Positions 18,224 through 27,426 are shown, numbered from the stretch's first letter. The stretch: 64,000 nucleotides of DNA from Methanobacterium alkalithermotolerans (GCF_018141185.1 NZ_CP058560.1:992001-1056000); one strand, 5' to 3'. The notes: generated from the sequence alone by a model not told the origin. Translations and numbers: made by a program.

Positions 18224-19462
18224 TTATTTTAAATACAATGCATTCTTAGGACAGGCCGGTATACACTGATCACAGAGTATACAGAATCCTTTAAGAGGCA
18301 CCTTTTCGTCGGTGAGTTTCAACATGTCGTAAGGACATACATCTATACAGTCTCCACACTCATTACATAGAGAGGGGTTGTACTGCACTCTTTTCCTTTT
18401 AGCTACCTTACCATCAATTACCTTATCCATATCCACCAGGGATAAAGCCCCTTCTGGACAGGATACGGTACATGCACCACAACGGGTACACATATTAAAG
18501 GACGGATCTTCATCCACCTTCACCTGATCAGGTAATTTCATGCCAGTTTTGGTAACCACGCGAATGGCATCATTAGGACAGATATTAGCACACCCACCAA
18601 TAAAGTCACACTTTTCGGCATCGTATACTAATCCATCCTCACTGGCTGGTTTGGCTGGTCCCAGTTCAACTTCCAGATCAATGGCATCCACCGGACAAAT
18701 ATTCTCACACAAACCACAAGCCGTACAAATTGCGGGTAATTCCACCGTGAGATTAGACTCCTTAGGAACAATAAAGTCACCAGGACAAGCTTCCACACAA
18801 GTGTTACAACCAATACAGGTTTCCTCATCGAGTTCGAATTTCTTCATCTCTTTAGAACGCTTATCAGGTTTCTTACCAGAGATGTAGACCGCATTCCAGG
18901 GACAGGTTTGAGAACAAACACCGCACTTGATACATTTATCGGCATCAATTTCAATGGATCCACCGATTTCTTCCAATGTAATAGCATCCACCGGACACTC
19001 TGGAACACACATATTGCATCCCACACATCCAGTGATGAATATAGGTCCCTCAATTTGGACATCCAGTTTGGCTGGTTCTTTAACACCATCCACCCCGATA
19101 ACATCCACCGGACAGATATCCACACACTTCTGACACATCACACAGAAACCCTGTAAAGGTATCTTCTTAACCTTACCTTCTTCCAGCTTAAGAGTCTGAG
19201 GAGGACAAACATCCACACAATCCCCACACTCATTACACTTCTCAGGATTAAAAACAATCCTTCCCAGGGTGGTTCCGGATTCATCCATCACCATATCTTC
19301 TAATTTTAATGCATCCTGCGGGCAAATATCCACACACTTAGGTGCTCCTCCACAAATATCACAGTAAATCACATTTTCAGGTGTTACTTGGATAGCTGTA
19401 GTAGGGCAAGTGCCCTCACAAGCGCCGCAACGGATGCAGTCTTCTTTATTGACTACTATCAT
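18224..19462 (-). CDS. mvhB: Polyferredoxin MvhB
   Basis: A 412-residue protein made of six tandem bacterial-type 2[4Fe-4S] ferredoxin domains, thought to carry electrons linked to the Mvh hydrogenase and heterodisulfide reductase. Twelve cluster motifs can be counted, from CIRCGACEGTCP at residues 9-20 to CILCDQCIPACP near the C-terminus. Ten have the standard CxxCxxCxxxC spacing. The second is stretched (CDICGGAPKCVDIC) and the ninth (CDFIGGCANIC) lacks its second cysteine, so that cluster may be altered or use another ligand. It follows mvhA by 19 bp as the last gene of mvhDGAB and is followed by a terminator. Confidence 0.97.
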   Translation of the reverse strand: MIVVNKEDCIRCGACEGTCPTTAIQVTPENVIYCDICGGAPKCVDICPQDALKLEDMVMDESGTTLGRIVFNPEKCNECGDCVDVCPPQTLKLEEGKVKKIPLQGFCVMCQKCVDICPVDVIGVDGVKEPAKLDVQIEGPIFITGCVGCNMCVPECPVDAITLEEIGGSIEIDADKCIKCGVCSQTCPWNAVYISGKKPDKRSKEMKKFELDEETCIGCNTCVEACPGDFIVPKESNLTVELPAICTACGLCENICPVDAIDLEVELGPAKPASEDGLVYDAEKCDFIGGCANICPNDAIRVVTKTGMKLPDQVKVDEDPSFNMCTRCGACTVSCPEGALSLVDMDKVIDGKVAKRKRVQYNPSLCNECGDCIDVCPYDMLKLTDEKVPLKGFCILCDQCIPACPKNALYLK

Positions 19463-19481
19463 TTTACCACCTCAGGCAAAA

Positions 19482-20903
19482 TTAAATTTTATTGACCAGA
19501 TTTCCATCATTGTCAAATACTTCTAAGGTGGCTAGTCTCATTTGACTGTCAATGGTGTGAGTAGCACAGGATAGACATGGATCGTATGCTCGAATAACCA
19601 TTTCCATTAAGTTGAAGATTTTGTCGTCTACTTCCACACCTGGTTTGATGTAATCTTTAGCAACCTTCTGGATACCCATTTCCATAGCAGGGTTGTTCTG
19701 GATAGTGGCTACTACAATGTTTACATTGGTCATTAAGCCATCATCATCAGTTTTGTAGTGGTGGATTAAAGTTCCTCTTGGGGCTTCTACTATTCCAACA
19801 CCTTCACCTGCAGTTCTTTCGATTTCATCAGGGAATTTTTGTCCAGATAAATCTTCTTCCAATGCGCTTGCGGCCAGTTCAGATGAAGCTAGCATCTCTA
19901 TGAGTCGGGCCCAGTGGAATAATAAAGTCTGTTGAGGCATATCTCCAAAATTGCTTCTGAATTCTTTTAAGTAGTCGTTAGCTTTAACTGCTACTTCGGG
20001 GAATTTGTCAGCAACATTTAATCGGGATAAAGGTGCAACCCGGTAAATACCTTCAGGGTATCCTAATTCTTTAATGTAGGGGAATTTCAACCAGGAGTAA
20101 GGTTTTACATGTTCTGCAACGGTATCCAGGTAATCTCCAGATTGGAATTCACGGAAAATACTACCATCTTTGTCTTTTATTCGCACATCACCGTTGTAAA
20201 CATCCCATAGTCCTTTATTAACTAGACCGGTATGTCGGGTTTCAATGTTGCCCAGGGAATTTACCAGATCAATGTTTTCCTCGAATATAGGTATAGCGGT
20301 TTGTAGAGTGGCTTCTGCCAGTTCTATATTTTGGGCTGCCTTTTGTTGCAGGTCTTTTTGAGTTTCATCATCCAGTTCAGTGGATATACCGCCAGGTGTG
20401 GATGAAGTAGGGTGAATAGGTCTTCCACCAATTTCTTTTACAATATCCAGACCATTTTTACGAATTTGTATAGCTTGTAGAGCTAAGTCTGGAGCATCTT
20501 TAATAATCTGGAATACATTTCTGGTTTTTCTGTCTTTACCAGCAATGAAATCCGGTGCTGCCAGGAAGTAGAAGTGTAGAGCATGGGAGTGCATGAATGA
20601 ACCCCAGTTCATAATTTCTCTCATCCGGTAGGCAGTAGGTAAAATTTCATCATCCTGGAATCCATAACACTGATCTGCTGCCTTAGCTGCAGCTAAGTGG
20701 TGTTGTACATCACAGATACCACAAATTCTAGGTACGATCCGTGGTGCTTCTTCCACAGGTCTTCCTTGCATGAATTTTTCGAAACCTCTAAATTCCATAA
20801 CGTGTAAACGAGTGTCTTCCACGTTTCCTGCATCATCCAGGTTCACAGTAATTTTAGCGTGACCTTCAATCCTGGTTACAGGTTCCATAGTAAGTTTAAC
20901 CAT
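19482..20903 (-). CDS. mvhA: F420-non-reducing [NiFe] hydrogenase large subunit MvhA
   Basis: A 473-residue catalytic subunit that holds the [NiFe] centre and splits H2 for the electron-bifurcating Mvh-Hdr complex, which reduces ferredoxin and the CoM-S-S-CoB heterodisulfide. The N-terminal nickel motif is RICGICDVQHH (near residues 61-71). The C-terminal motif is DPCLSCATH, followed by a 24-residue tail that a maturation protease would remove after the histidine. Its stop overlaps nothing, but its ATG region abuts the end of mvhG (both share base 20903), indicating coupled translation. Confidence 0.97.
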   Translation of the reverse strand: MVKLTMEPVTRIEGHAKITVNLDDAGNVEDTRLHVMEFRGFEKFMQGRPVEEAPRIVPRICGICDVQHHLAAAKAADQCYGFQDDEILPTAYRMREIMNWGSFMHSHALHFYFLAAPDFIAGKDRKTRNVFQIIKDAPDLALQAIQIRKNGLDIVKEIGGRPIHPTSSTPGGISTELDDETQKDLQQKAAQNIELAEATLQTAIPIFEENIDLVNSLGNIETRHTGLVNKGLWDVYNGDVRIKDKDGSIFREFQSGDYLDTVAEHVKPYSWLKFPYIKELGYPEGIYRVAPLSRLNVADKFPEVAVKANDYLKEFRSNFGDMPQQTLLFHWARLIEMLASSELAASALEEDLSGQKFPDEIERTAGEGVGIVEAPRGTLIHHYKTDDDGLMTNVNIVVATIQNNPAMEMGIQKVAKDYIKPGVEVDDKIFNLMEMVIRAYDPCLSCATHTIDSQMRLATLEVFDNDGNLVNKI

Positions 20904-21829
20904 TATTTACCCTCCTTCCTCATTTTTACGGGTACTAACGCCGCAGGGAGTGTGTAAGTATAAAATGTGCCCACAATATCATCTAATTGATCGGCCACTT
21001 CTTCCGGGTCAACAGTTTTATCCTGTTCTACCCCGTAGTCAGATGCAATAGCACTAATCATCTTGGCACCTTGATCTTGAACCTTAGGAGTAGGTCCGTA
21101 GCAACCTCTGCACTGAATAGCTATGCTGGGGCATTCTGCTCCACAGATAGATATAGTTGCGGGTCCCATGCATATTAATCCCTGGGGGATTAAGCACATT
21201 TCTTCTTCAGGTTTACCAATTTCAAACTGCCTTTTTATAAAGTCCATAGCTAAACCTTCTGGTGGTTTTTCTCTTGGACAAACTTCGCAAAGGTTAGTAG
21301 ATGGTAGTTCTACAGGTTCTCCTTTTAATAAAGCGAGAACTGCCTGAGCAACCACATCAGATCTTGGTGGGCAGCCAGGTACAGATAAGTCCACATCGAT
21401 TACTTCGTTTAGTGGTCTTACTCTGCTTTCTAAGTGAGGTACTTCTTCATTAGGTATGATACCTTCTTCATTAGGAGTACTTGGTGAATTAATGTAAGCT
21501 TCCTGGATCAATTCATCAGGAGTACTTAAATTTCCTAAACCCGGAATTCCTCCATAAACTGCACAGGTTCCGTAATTTATTACGAATTTGGCTTTTTTAC
21601 GTAGTTCTTCTGCCAGTTCCCGGTTTTCATCATTACGGATTCCACCTTCAATGATTACTACATCCAGTTCAGGAATTTCATCGTATTTGGTGTCCATTAA
21701 TACCGGGCTGAATTCAAAGTCTGCCAGTTCCATTACATCCAGTAGAGCTTCGTGAAAATCAGCGATGGAAAGGTGACAACCTGAACATCCACCCAGCCAC
21801 ATTGTTCCTATTTTTGCTTTATCGGCCAT
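20903..21829 (-). CDS. mvhG: F420-non-reducing [NiFe] hydrogenase small subunit MvhG
   Basis: A 308-residue electron-transfer subunit of Mvh hydrogenase, cytoplasmic and without a Tat signal. Cysteines for the proximal cluster begin in WLGGCSGCHLS (residues 12-22). Others are at FVINYGTCAVYGGIPG, VDLSVPGCPPRSD, and in a C-terminal set including CEVCPREKP, ICMGPATISICGAECPSIA and QCRGCYG. These would bind three Fe-S clusters that pass electrons to MvhD. The gene lies 14 bp after mvhD and directly abuts mvhA. Confidence 0.97.
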   Translation of the reverse strand: MADKAKIGTMWLGGCSGCHLSIADFHEALLDVMELADFEFSPVLMDTKYDEIPELDVVIIEGGIRNDENRELAEELRKKAKFVINYGTCAVYGGIPGLGNLSTPDELIQEAYINSPSTPNEEGIIPNEEVPHLESRVRPLNEVIDVDLSVPGCPPRSDVVAQAVLALLKGEPVELPSTNLCEVCPREKPPEGLAMDFIKRQFEIGKPEEEMCLIPQGLICMGPATISICGAECPSIAIQCRGCYGPTPKVQDQGAKMISAIASDYGVEQDKTVDPEEVADQLDDIVGTFYTYTLPAALVPVKMRKEGK

Positions 21830-21843
21830 TTTTTTTCCTCCGC

Positions 21844-22272
21844 TTAAGCTTCAACATTTATTTGTTCCTTTAAAGGAGATGCGCCTAAGGACTTGATTCT
21901 TTCAACCATCATCTTAACGGTTTCAGCAAATTTTTCTCCTTCTGAAGCAGAAATCCAGTCGTGGTAGATTCTTTCTTTACCAATTCCCATATCTTCTGCC
22001 AGCTTGTAAACCAGTCTCATTCTCCTATCAAGTTTGTAGTTTCCTGCATCATAGTGACAGTCACCGTGGTGGCATCCTGCTACAATAACACCATCTGCAC
22101 CTTCTCGGAATGCTTTAAACACAAATTGTGGTTCAATTCTTCCAGAACACATTACTCTTATTACCCTTACATTGGGAGGGTATTGCATCCTTGCGGTACC
22201 TGCAGTGTCAGCCCCACCGTAGGAGCACCAGTTGCAACAAAACATTACAATTTTTACGTCATCCTCAGCCAT
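21844..22272 (-). CDS. mvhD: Hydrogenase iron-sulfur subunit MvhD
   Basis: A 142-residue [2Fe-2S] protein that links the Mvh hydrogenase to HdrA of heterodisulfide reductase. Conserved cysteines occur in MFCCNWCSYGGADTAG, VIRVMCSGRIEP and VAGCHHGDCHYDAGN, the pattern of the FlpD/MvhD family. It is the first gene of mvhDGAB. AAGGAGGAAACTCT precedes the ATG. Upstream lies an unusual array of four GTAC boxes. Confidence 0.97.
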   Translation of the reverse strand: MAEDDVKIVMFCCNWCSYGGADTAGTARMQYPPNVRVIRVMCSGRIEPQFVFKAFREGADGVIVAGCHHGDCHYDAGNYKLDRRMRLVYKLAEDMGIGKERIYHDWISASEGEKFAETVKMMVERIKSLGASPLKEQINVEA

Positions 22273-22720
22273 AGAGTTTCCTCCTTGAAATTACATAAAT
22301 GTACCATCAATTGTACCATGAAAATGTACTATTAATTGTACTTGTTATATGGATTTAAATGAAGTTAGTATAAAGGTTACTTATGGACACAAGTCGAAAA
22401 TTTTATATATAAGATTAATAATTTTTTTATTGGTATTACTTAGAATCACATACCTTTGGGGGGTTTTCAAAAGTATTGGAAGCTCAATTTATCTTAAAAA
22501 AATAAAATAATGAATTTTAAATTGTTATTGCTAATAAAAAGATAGATATAGTCATAATTTCCGGAAGTCAATGATATCCAGTAATACTTATTATGTATTT
22601 TATCATAGTTAGTGGAAGTGGTGATCCTGCCCTGAAAAACAGTTAATGTGGATATTTATATTAAAAAGTAAGTAGGGAGTTGGAATTTTTTGTCTAGGAT
22701 TAAAAAAGTATTTTTTATTT
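22273..22720 (-). promoter_or_regulatory. mvh promoter and leader region
   Basis: This 448-bp gap lies upstream of mvhD and downstream of hcgG, both on the minus strand. A minus-strand TATA-like CTTATATATAAAA near 22398-22412 would start transcription near 22385, giving a leader of about 110 nt. The leader contains a tandem array of four GTAC boxes (22301-22341). The rest is AT-rich; T-rich minus-strand runs next to hcgG may end that gene. No gene was seen. Confidence 0.55.
22298..22344 (-). repeat. Tandem GTAC-box array upstream of mvhD
   Basis: Four GTAC tetramers start at 22301, 22313, 22326 and 22338, spaced 12, 13 and 12 bp. On the minus strand they form two 25-bp units: AGTACAATTAATAGTACATT and then GGTACAATTGATGGTACATT. 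The regular spacing on about one helical turn and the position before a hydrogenase operon suggest an operator or a structured leader element. Function is inferred. Confidence 0.6.
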
Positions 22721-24253
22721 TTAAACCAGACTTATAGTGCCCTGAAAATTTTTAGATAGTTTTTGGGCCAAACCAGGAATAGTAGAAGTTACAATTGAGG
22801 TTTGAGCACTATCATGAGCCTTTTTATCATTGGATTTGGCCCTTGAAATATCTGATTTTAAGGCAGAATTCAAATTATCTACCGTTACCCTTTCCACCCA
22901 GGGATCAATATCACTGATTATAATCTCATCAACCAGTCCATCCAGTGCAGAGGCCATGGCCCAGGAAACAAATCTGCCCCCCATTAGAGCTACGTTATCT
23001 TTAATTTCCCCATTTTCTGCCATTTTTACTATATCTGAAGTGGTATGTTGAACTCTGGCCTTTGAATATAATGGAGATTGGGCAATACAAACCCAGTGAG
23101 CATCGCCCAGGACAGAATCTCCTATTTTTTTAGGATAAACATTTTCAGGACCAACAACTTTTACTGCAGCGGCCAGTGCTTCTAATTCTTCTTTTCCAAT
23201 AGGTGCTCTGGTTTGTTCACCACAAGCACATGCAGAATTTATTTCTTCTCTTATGATTTGCATTACCCGTGGTAGTCCAAAGTTACCTCTTTTGGCAGTT
23301 CCAGGGGAATAGCCACACATATAACCATGATGATTTTGTGGAAAGCCTGTAATTATGGCATTTAATCCGGACCTTAAACCTACCCGGCACTCATCTTCAT
23401 AGGCCCCATTGGTGGCCACCACCTTACCTGGAGCAAGTATACGGGCCATAGCCACCGCTTTTGCAAAATCATCGAGTCGATGAGATGATAAGTTAAATGG
23501 TCCGCCTTCCAGAACAATTACATCTGCCTGCATATCCAGAGCAGTGCTAAATCCAGTTATTAAATCTTCATAGCCATCTCCAATGAACATAATCGCTTCT
23601 ATGCCTTTACCATATTTTTTGGCCATTTGGGCAACGATTTCTGCTTCTTTTAGAGGAGCCGCGTGTCCTTCTCCACCCTGGGCACTGGTAAGGTTGATAG
23701 CCACACTAGAAGCTAGTTTTATCCATTCTTCACAGTCAAATAAGCCTTCTTTTTCTTTTTCCAGAAGCCTGGAATGTATTCTGCCCCGGGGACATTCTTT
23801 AAGTGATGGACCCTGATAATAACAATCTCCACTACACCTTACAATATTTGAGGGGAATCTCATGGGGCCATATTTACCAAAATGGTCCAGATCAATAGGA
23901 ACATCAGTGGATTCTCTTATCTCTTTAAATAAGTCCAGAGGCTTCATTCCATAATTTTCAGCAATATCTGCAAAAGCGTATGCACAGACATGAATACCAT
24001 GCCCCATTATGTCTGCCACTCTACAGTTACCCATTAAATCAATTTTTTCTAAATCTGAAGCACAGGTTCCAACCAGTATTTCAGTTAAATCACATCCCAG
24101 GGGAAATTTTTTAAAATTTTTGCCCAGTTGCATGGATTCTTCTCTACTAAGACTCGAAATGGCATCCACGATAGATATAACATCTTTTTTAGATTTACTC
24201 AATTCCAGTGCCACGTTCATATCATTTATTGCTTCCTTTACCATTTCATGCAT
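22721..24253 (-). CDS. hcgG: FeGP cofactor biosynthesis protein HcgG
   Basis: A 510-residue protein of the HcgG family, required for the iron-guanylylpyridinol (FeGP) cofactor of [Fe]-hydrogenase; its exact step, possibly linked to iron/CO ligand assembly, is not settled. The C-terminal half resembles a fibrillarin-type SAM Rossmann fold. A cysteine set, RCSGDCYYQGPSLKECPRGR (about residues 137-156), could bind an Fe-S cluster. Other conserved-looking parts are GTCASDLEKIDLMGNCRVAD and GGRFVSWAMASALDGLVDEI. It is divergent from hmd across a 381-bp regulatory gap, whereas the other hcg genes lie downstream of hmd. Assignment rests on sequence pattern and location. Confidence 0.85.
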   Translation of the reverse strand: MHEMVKEAINDMNVALELSKSKKDVISIVDAISSLSREESMQLGKNFKKFPLGCDLTEILVGTCASDLEKIDLMGNCRVADIMGHGIHVCAYAFADIAENYGMKPLDLFKEIRESTDVPIDLDHFGKYGPMRFPSNIVRCSGDCYYQGPSLKECPRGRIHSRLLEKEKEGLFDCEEWIKLASSVAINLTSAQGGEGHAAPLKEAEIVAQMAKKYGKGIEAIMFIGDGYEDLITGFSTALDMQADVIVLEGGPFNLSSHRLDDFAKAVAMARILAPGKVVATNGAYEDECRVGLRSGLNAIITGFPQNHHGYMCGYSPGTAKRGNFGLPRVMQIIREEINSACACGEQTRAPIGKEELEALAAAVKVVGPENVYPKKIGDSVLGDAHWVCIAQSPLYSKARVQHTTSDIVKMAENGEIKDNVALMGGRFVSWAMASALDGLVDEIIISDIDPWVERVTVDNLNSALKSDISRAKSNDKKAHDSAQTSIVTSTIPGLAQKLSKNFQGTISLV

Positions 24254-24634
24254 TTAAGACACCATTATCCTCATTAAATATAATTTTCTATAAAGTTATT
24301 AAAAATCGGAAATCTAATTATTTATAGGTATTGTTTTAATGCTCTACGATAAGTATAGTAGTTTTAGAATCTTTTTTTATGATTATTTTCGTTATAGGAA
24401 TTCCCCATATTTAAATATGACTAATTTAAAATATAGTATTATTACTTATAAATAGAATTAGATATGAATTGTAATAATGCTTAGTTTAATATTTAAAGAA
24501 TTAATAATTTTTATTTAATTTATTAAAAGAGTATTATTACTTTAAAAAGATTTATATGAGATTAAATTTATTTTTATTTGTACTACAAATTAACATAGTA
24601 GTATTAAATAATTAATGAAAAAAGGTGTTTTTGT
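24254..24634. promoter_or_regulatory. Divergent hcgG / hmd control region
   Basis: The gap contains the hmd promoter: a TATA-like TTTATATGA (24551-24559) followed by a probable start near 24578, and AAGGTG (24622-24627) before the ATG at 24635. Two identical 13-mers, AGTATTATTACTT, lie at 24435-24447 and 24530-24542. A 6-bp inverted repeat, TACTAC (24581-24586) and GTAGTA (24598-24603), lies at the predicted transcription start. These are candidate operator sites. The hcgG promoter is somewhere in the left half but is not distinct. Confidence 0.55.
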
Positions 24635-25669
24635 ATGAAAGTTGCCATATTAGGAGCAGGTTGTTACCGAACCCATGCTGCCAGTGGAATAACCAATTTC
24701 TCACGGGCATGTGAAGTAGCAGAATCTGTAGGAAAACCAGAGATAGCCATGACCCACTCCACCATAACCATGGGTGCTGAGCTAAAAGAATTATGTGGAA
24801 TAAAAGATATAGTAATATCAGATCCAGTATTCGAAAATGGAATAATGTTTATAGATGATTTTGAATACGAAAATGTAATAGAAGCTCATAAAGAAAATCC
24901 TGAGAACGTGATGCCCGATATAAGGGCTAAGGTAAATGAAGTAGCTAAAGACCTACCCAAACCACCTAAAGGCGCTATACATTTTACAGACCCTGAAGAT
25001 CTTGGTTTAAAAATAACTACTGATGATGTGGAAGCTGTTGCAGATGCAGACTGGATTATGACCTGGCTCCCCAAAGGGGACATGCAAATGGGAATTATTG
25101 AAAAATTCGCAGATAATATTAAAGAAGGTGCTATTTTAACCCACGCCTGTACCGTTCCCACCACCATGTTCCAAAAAATATTTGAAGACCTCACCAGCGC
25201 AGAAATGAATATTGCACCTAAAGTAAATGTTTCATCATATCACCCTGGTGCTGTGCCAGAAATGAAGGGACAGGTTTACATTGCCGAAGGATATGCCAAT
25301 GCAGATTCTATAAATAAATTAGTAGAATTAGGTCAGACTGCCAGAGGAAATGCATACACATTGCCAGCAGAGTTATTAGGACCTGTTTGCGATATGTGCT
25401 CTGCACTTACAGCCATTACCTATGCCGGAATACTGGGTTACCGGGACTCAGTAATGGATGTTCTGGGAGCTCCCGCAGGATTTGCTCAAATGATGGCTAA
25501 AGAATCATTAGAACAGATCACTACCCTTATGGAAAAAGTGGATATAGATAAAATGGAAGATCATTTAGATCCTGCAGCATTACTGGGTACTGCTGATTCT
25601 ATGAACTTCGGAGCAACTGGAGAAATCTTACCAACCATCTTAGAAGCTTTAGAAAAAAGAAGTAAATAA
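24635..25669 (+). CDS. hmd: [Fe]-hydrogenase Hmd
   Basis: A 344-residue H2-forming methylenetetrahydromethanopterin dehydrogenase. It reversibly reduces methenyl-H4MPT with H2 and uses the FeGP cofactor instead of nickel. The Rossmann N-terminal domain starts MKVAILGAGCYRTHAASGIT, containing the catalytic histidine at position 14. The iron ligand cysteine (Cys176 in the best studied enzymes) corresponds to Cys172 in EGAILTHACTVPTTMF. The C-terminal helical domain (VCDMCSALTAITYAGILGYR) forms the dimer interface. Length is normal. In related methanogens hmd rises under nickel limitation, which fits its place next to the nickel hydrogenase operon. Confidence 0.98.
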   Translation: MKVAILGAGCYRTHAASGITNFSRACEVAESVGKPEIAMTHSTITMGAELKELCGIKDIVISDPVFENGIMFIDDFEYENVIEAHKENPENVMPDIRAKVNEVAKDLPKPPKGAIHFTDPEDLGLKITTDDVEAVADADWIMTWLPKGDMQMGIIEKFADNIKEGAILTHACTVPTTMFQKIFEDLTSAEMNIAPKVNVSSYHPGAVPEMKGQVYIAEGYANADSINKLVELGQTARGNAYTLPAELLGPVCDMCSALTAITYAGILGYRDSVMDVLGAPAGFAQMMAKESLEQITTLMEKVDIDKMEDHLDPAALLGTADSMNFGATGEILPTILEALEKRSK

Positions 25670-25675
25670 TACTTC
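25659..25675 (+). terminator. Weak hairpin over the hmd stop codon
   Basis: A 6-bp inverted repeat, GAAGTA (25659-25664) and TACTTC (25670-25675), spans the TAA stop of hmd. It is followed by a T-rich tract (25680-25697). It could terminate or attenuate transcription between hmd and hcgA. Confidence 0.4.
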
Positions 25676-25809
25676 TTAAATTTCTTTTTTTAGAAAAAAT
25701 TTTTTTAATAGATGTTTAATACTTATCATGAAAAATATTATAAAATATAAAAAATGAAGTATTTAGAAGCTCATATAATATCATATTAAGTTTATCCTGC
25801 GGTGTTAAA

Positions 25810-26856
25810 TTGATAAATAAAATCTTAAAAAAAGGATTGGATGGGGAATATCTGGAAAATAATGAAATATTGGAGTTATTTCAGGCTAAGAGTAATGATG
25901 ATTTAAATAACATGTTTGATACAGCAGTTGAAATACGAAATAATAATATAAACACCATTAAGCTTACTTCCACCGTGCATATGACCAACAAATGTCAAGT
26001 TATTCCTAAATGTAAATACTGCGGTTTTGCTGCAGGTACATCTCAGGAAGGATATTATAATTCTTTTTTTAAACAGGATGAAGAAATACTTGAAGCTGTT
26101 TTGAATATAGAAAAATCAGGCATACCTCGTGTTAGCTGTTCAGGCGCACATGGCTTTGAAGGAACCCACGCACTCCGGGCAGCCCAGATAGTTAAAGAAA
26201 ACACCTCCCTGGAACTACTTATAAATGTTGGTTCAGATCTAACTGAGGCAGTGGTGGAAAAATTAGCAGAGTATAAAGTAGATACGGTGTGCTGTAATTT
26301 AGAAACCATCAATAAAAAATTATTTTTTTATTTAAAACCCGGCGAAACCTTAAAACAAAGAATAGATATATGTGAAATGATTTCTAATGCGGGAATTGAG
26401 CTTTCTTCAGGTATTCTCATTGGTCTGGGAGAAACTTATCAGGACCGCATAAATCATCTAAAATTTATTAAAGATTTTGAAACACTGGGTGAAATACCTC
26501 TAATGGGTTTTAATCCATATAAAGGGACTCCTATGGAACACCACCCGCCCTGTTCTTTAAAAGAACAGATGAAAACCATTGCCATTACCCGAATATTATT
26601 CCCTGAAATAAGAATTACCGTACCCACCCCTACCATTGGCCCAGAAAATGTTAAATATTCATTGATGGCCGGGGCAGATAATCTGGCCACGGTGATACCT
26701 GAAAATTACCCTCATCATTTAAAAGGAGTAGGAAATCCAGTTTTTAGTAATTTAAGGGATGTTTTAGCATCCATAAATGAAATGGGACTTAAATCTCAAC
26801 TTAACGAAAATTTAAATTCTAATTACTGTCCGGGAGAGATTCTTCAAAGTGAGTAG
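25810..26856 (+). CDS. hcgA: Radical SAM protein HcgA
   Basis: A 348-residue BioB/ThiH-like radical SAM enzyme of FeGP cofactor synthesis, believed to build the pyridinol ring precursor. The cluster motif is unusual: CQVIPKCKYC, that is C-x5-C-x2-C instead of C-x3-C-x2-C, a hallmark of HcgA. It lies near residue 64 in STVHMTNKCQVIPKCKYCGF. The start is a TTG at 25810 with GGTG 5 nt upstream. It begins 140 bp after hmd and leads the hcgABCD run. Confidence 0.93.
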   Translation: MINKILKKGLDGEYLENNEILELFQAKSNDDLNNMFDTAVEIRNNNINTIKLTSTVHMTNKCQVIPKCKYCGFAAGTSQEGYYNSFFKQDEEILEAVLNIEKSGIPRVSCSGAHGFEGTHALRAAQIVKENTSLELLINVGSDLTEAVVEKLAEYKVDTVCCNLETINKKLFFYLKPGETLKQRIDICEMISNAGIELSSGILIGLGETYQDRINHLKFIKDFETLGEIPLMGFNPYKGTPMEHHPPCSLKEQMKTIAITRILFPEIRITVPTPTIGPENVKYSLMAGADNLATVIPENYPHHLKGVGNPVFSNLRDVLASINEMGLKSQLNENLNSNYCPGEILQSE

Positions 26857-26890
26857 GCTATATTTATAATAATTGATTTAAGGTGTAGGG

Positions 26891-27367
26891 ATGCAGCTGG
26901 AAAATTTAATTAAAAATGCTTATCAGGAATCTGCTGACGGAATTAGAAAAGGAGATCTAATAAAAGAGGTAGTGGGAATAAGGGAGTATATCCTTAATTC
27001 TAAAAAAATTATTGTGCCTAATTGGAATAAAGCTAAGTTAGATGTAATAAATCAAGTTTTAAAAGAATTTGGGCTCCGAAAAGCCAAACATCTTGAATTT
27101 CATACCAGTTCCTGTGATCTTACCCGGATGCCTGCCATTAACAAGGCAATCATGGCCCTGGATATTGCTCCCTGTGATCTTGTTATTGCACGTGGGCGGT
27201 TAGGAGTTCCTGGATCCGGTTCTATGCTGGTAATAATCGATAATAAAGGTCGATTACTTTCTGCAGCAATATCTCCCCCGCACATTATTCATGGTAAAAC
27301 TATTAAAGACGCGGTTTATTATGAAATGACATTGGCCCTGGAAAGGTTGGGCTTTACCAGAAAATAA
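26891..27367 (+). CDS. hcgB: FeGP cofactor guanylyltransferase HcgB
   Basis: A 158-residue enzyme that joins GMP (from GTP) to the 4-hydroxyl of the pyridinol, forming guanylylpyridinol. The characteristic core HLEFHTSSCDLTRMPAINKA and CDLVIARGRLGVPGSGSMLV is present, and the length matches HcgB. It follows hcgA by 34 bp. A GTAGGG motif precedes the ATG. Confidence 0.92.
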   Translation: MQLENLIKNAYQESADGIRKGDLIKEVVGIREYILNSKKIIVPNWNKAKLDVINQVLKEFGLRKAKHLEFHTSSCDLTRMPAINKAIMALDIAPCDLVIARGRLGVPGSGSMLVIIDNKGRLLSAAISPPHIIHGKTIKDAVYYEMTLALERLGFTRK

Positions 27368-27426
27368 ATATTTTTTTATATGCCGTATCTCTCTAATAAT
27401 CATACTCAACCTCAGAAGGGGAAAAA

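Noticed and set aside
18540..19156. Plus-strand frames opposite mvhB
   Set aside because: Antisense artefacts of the repetitive ferredoxin coding sequence; no homologue recognised and the minus-strand gene is certain.
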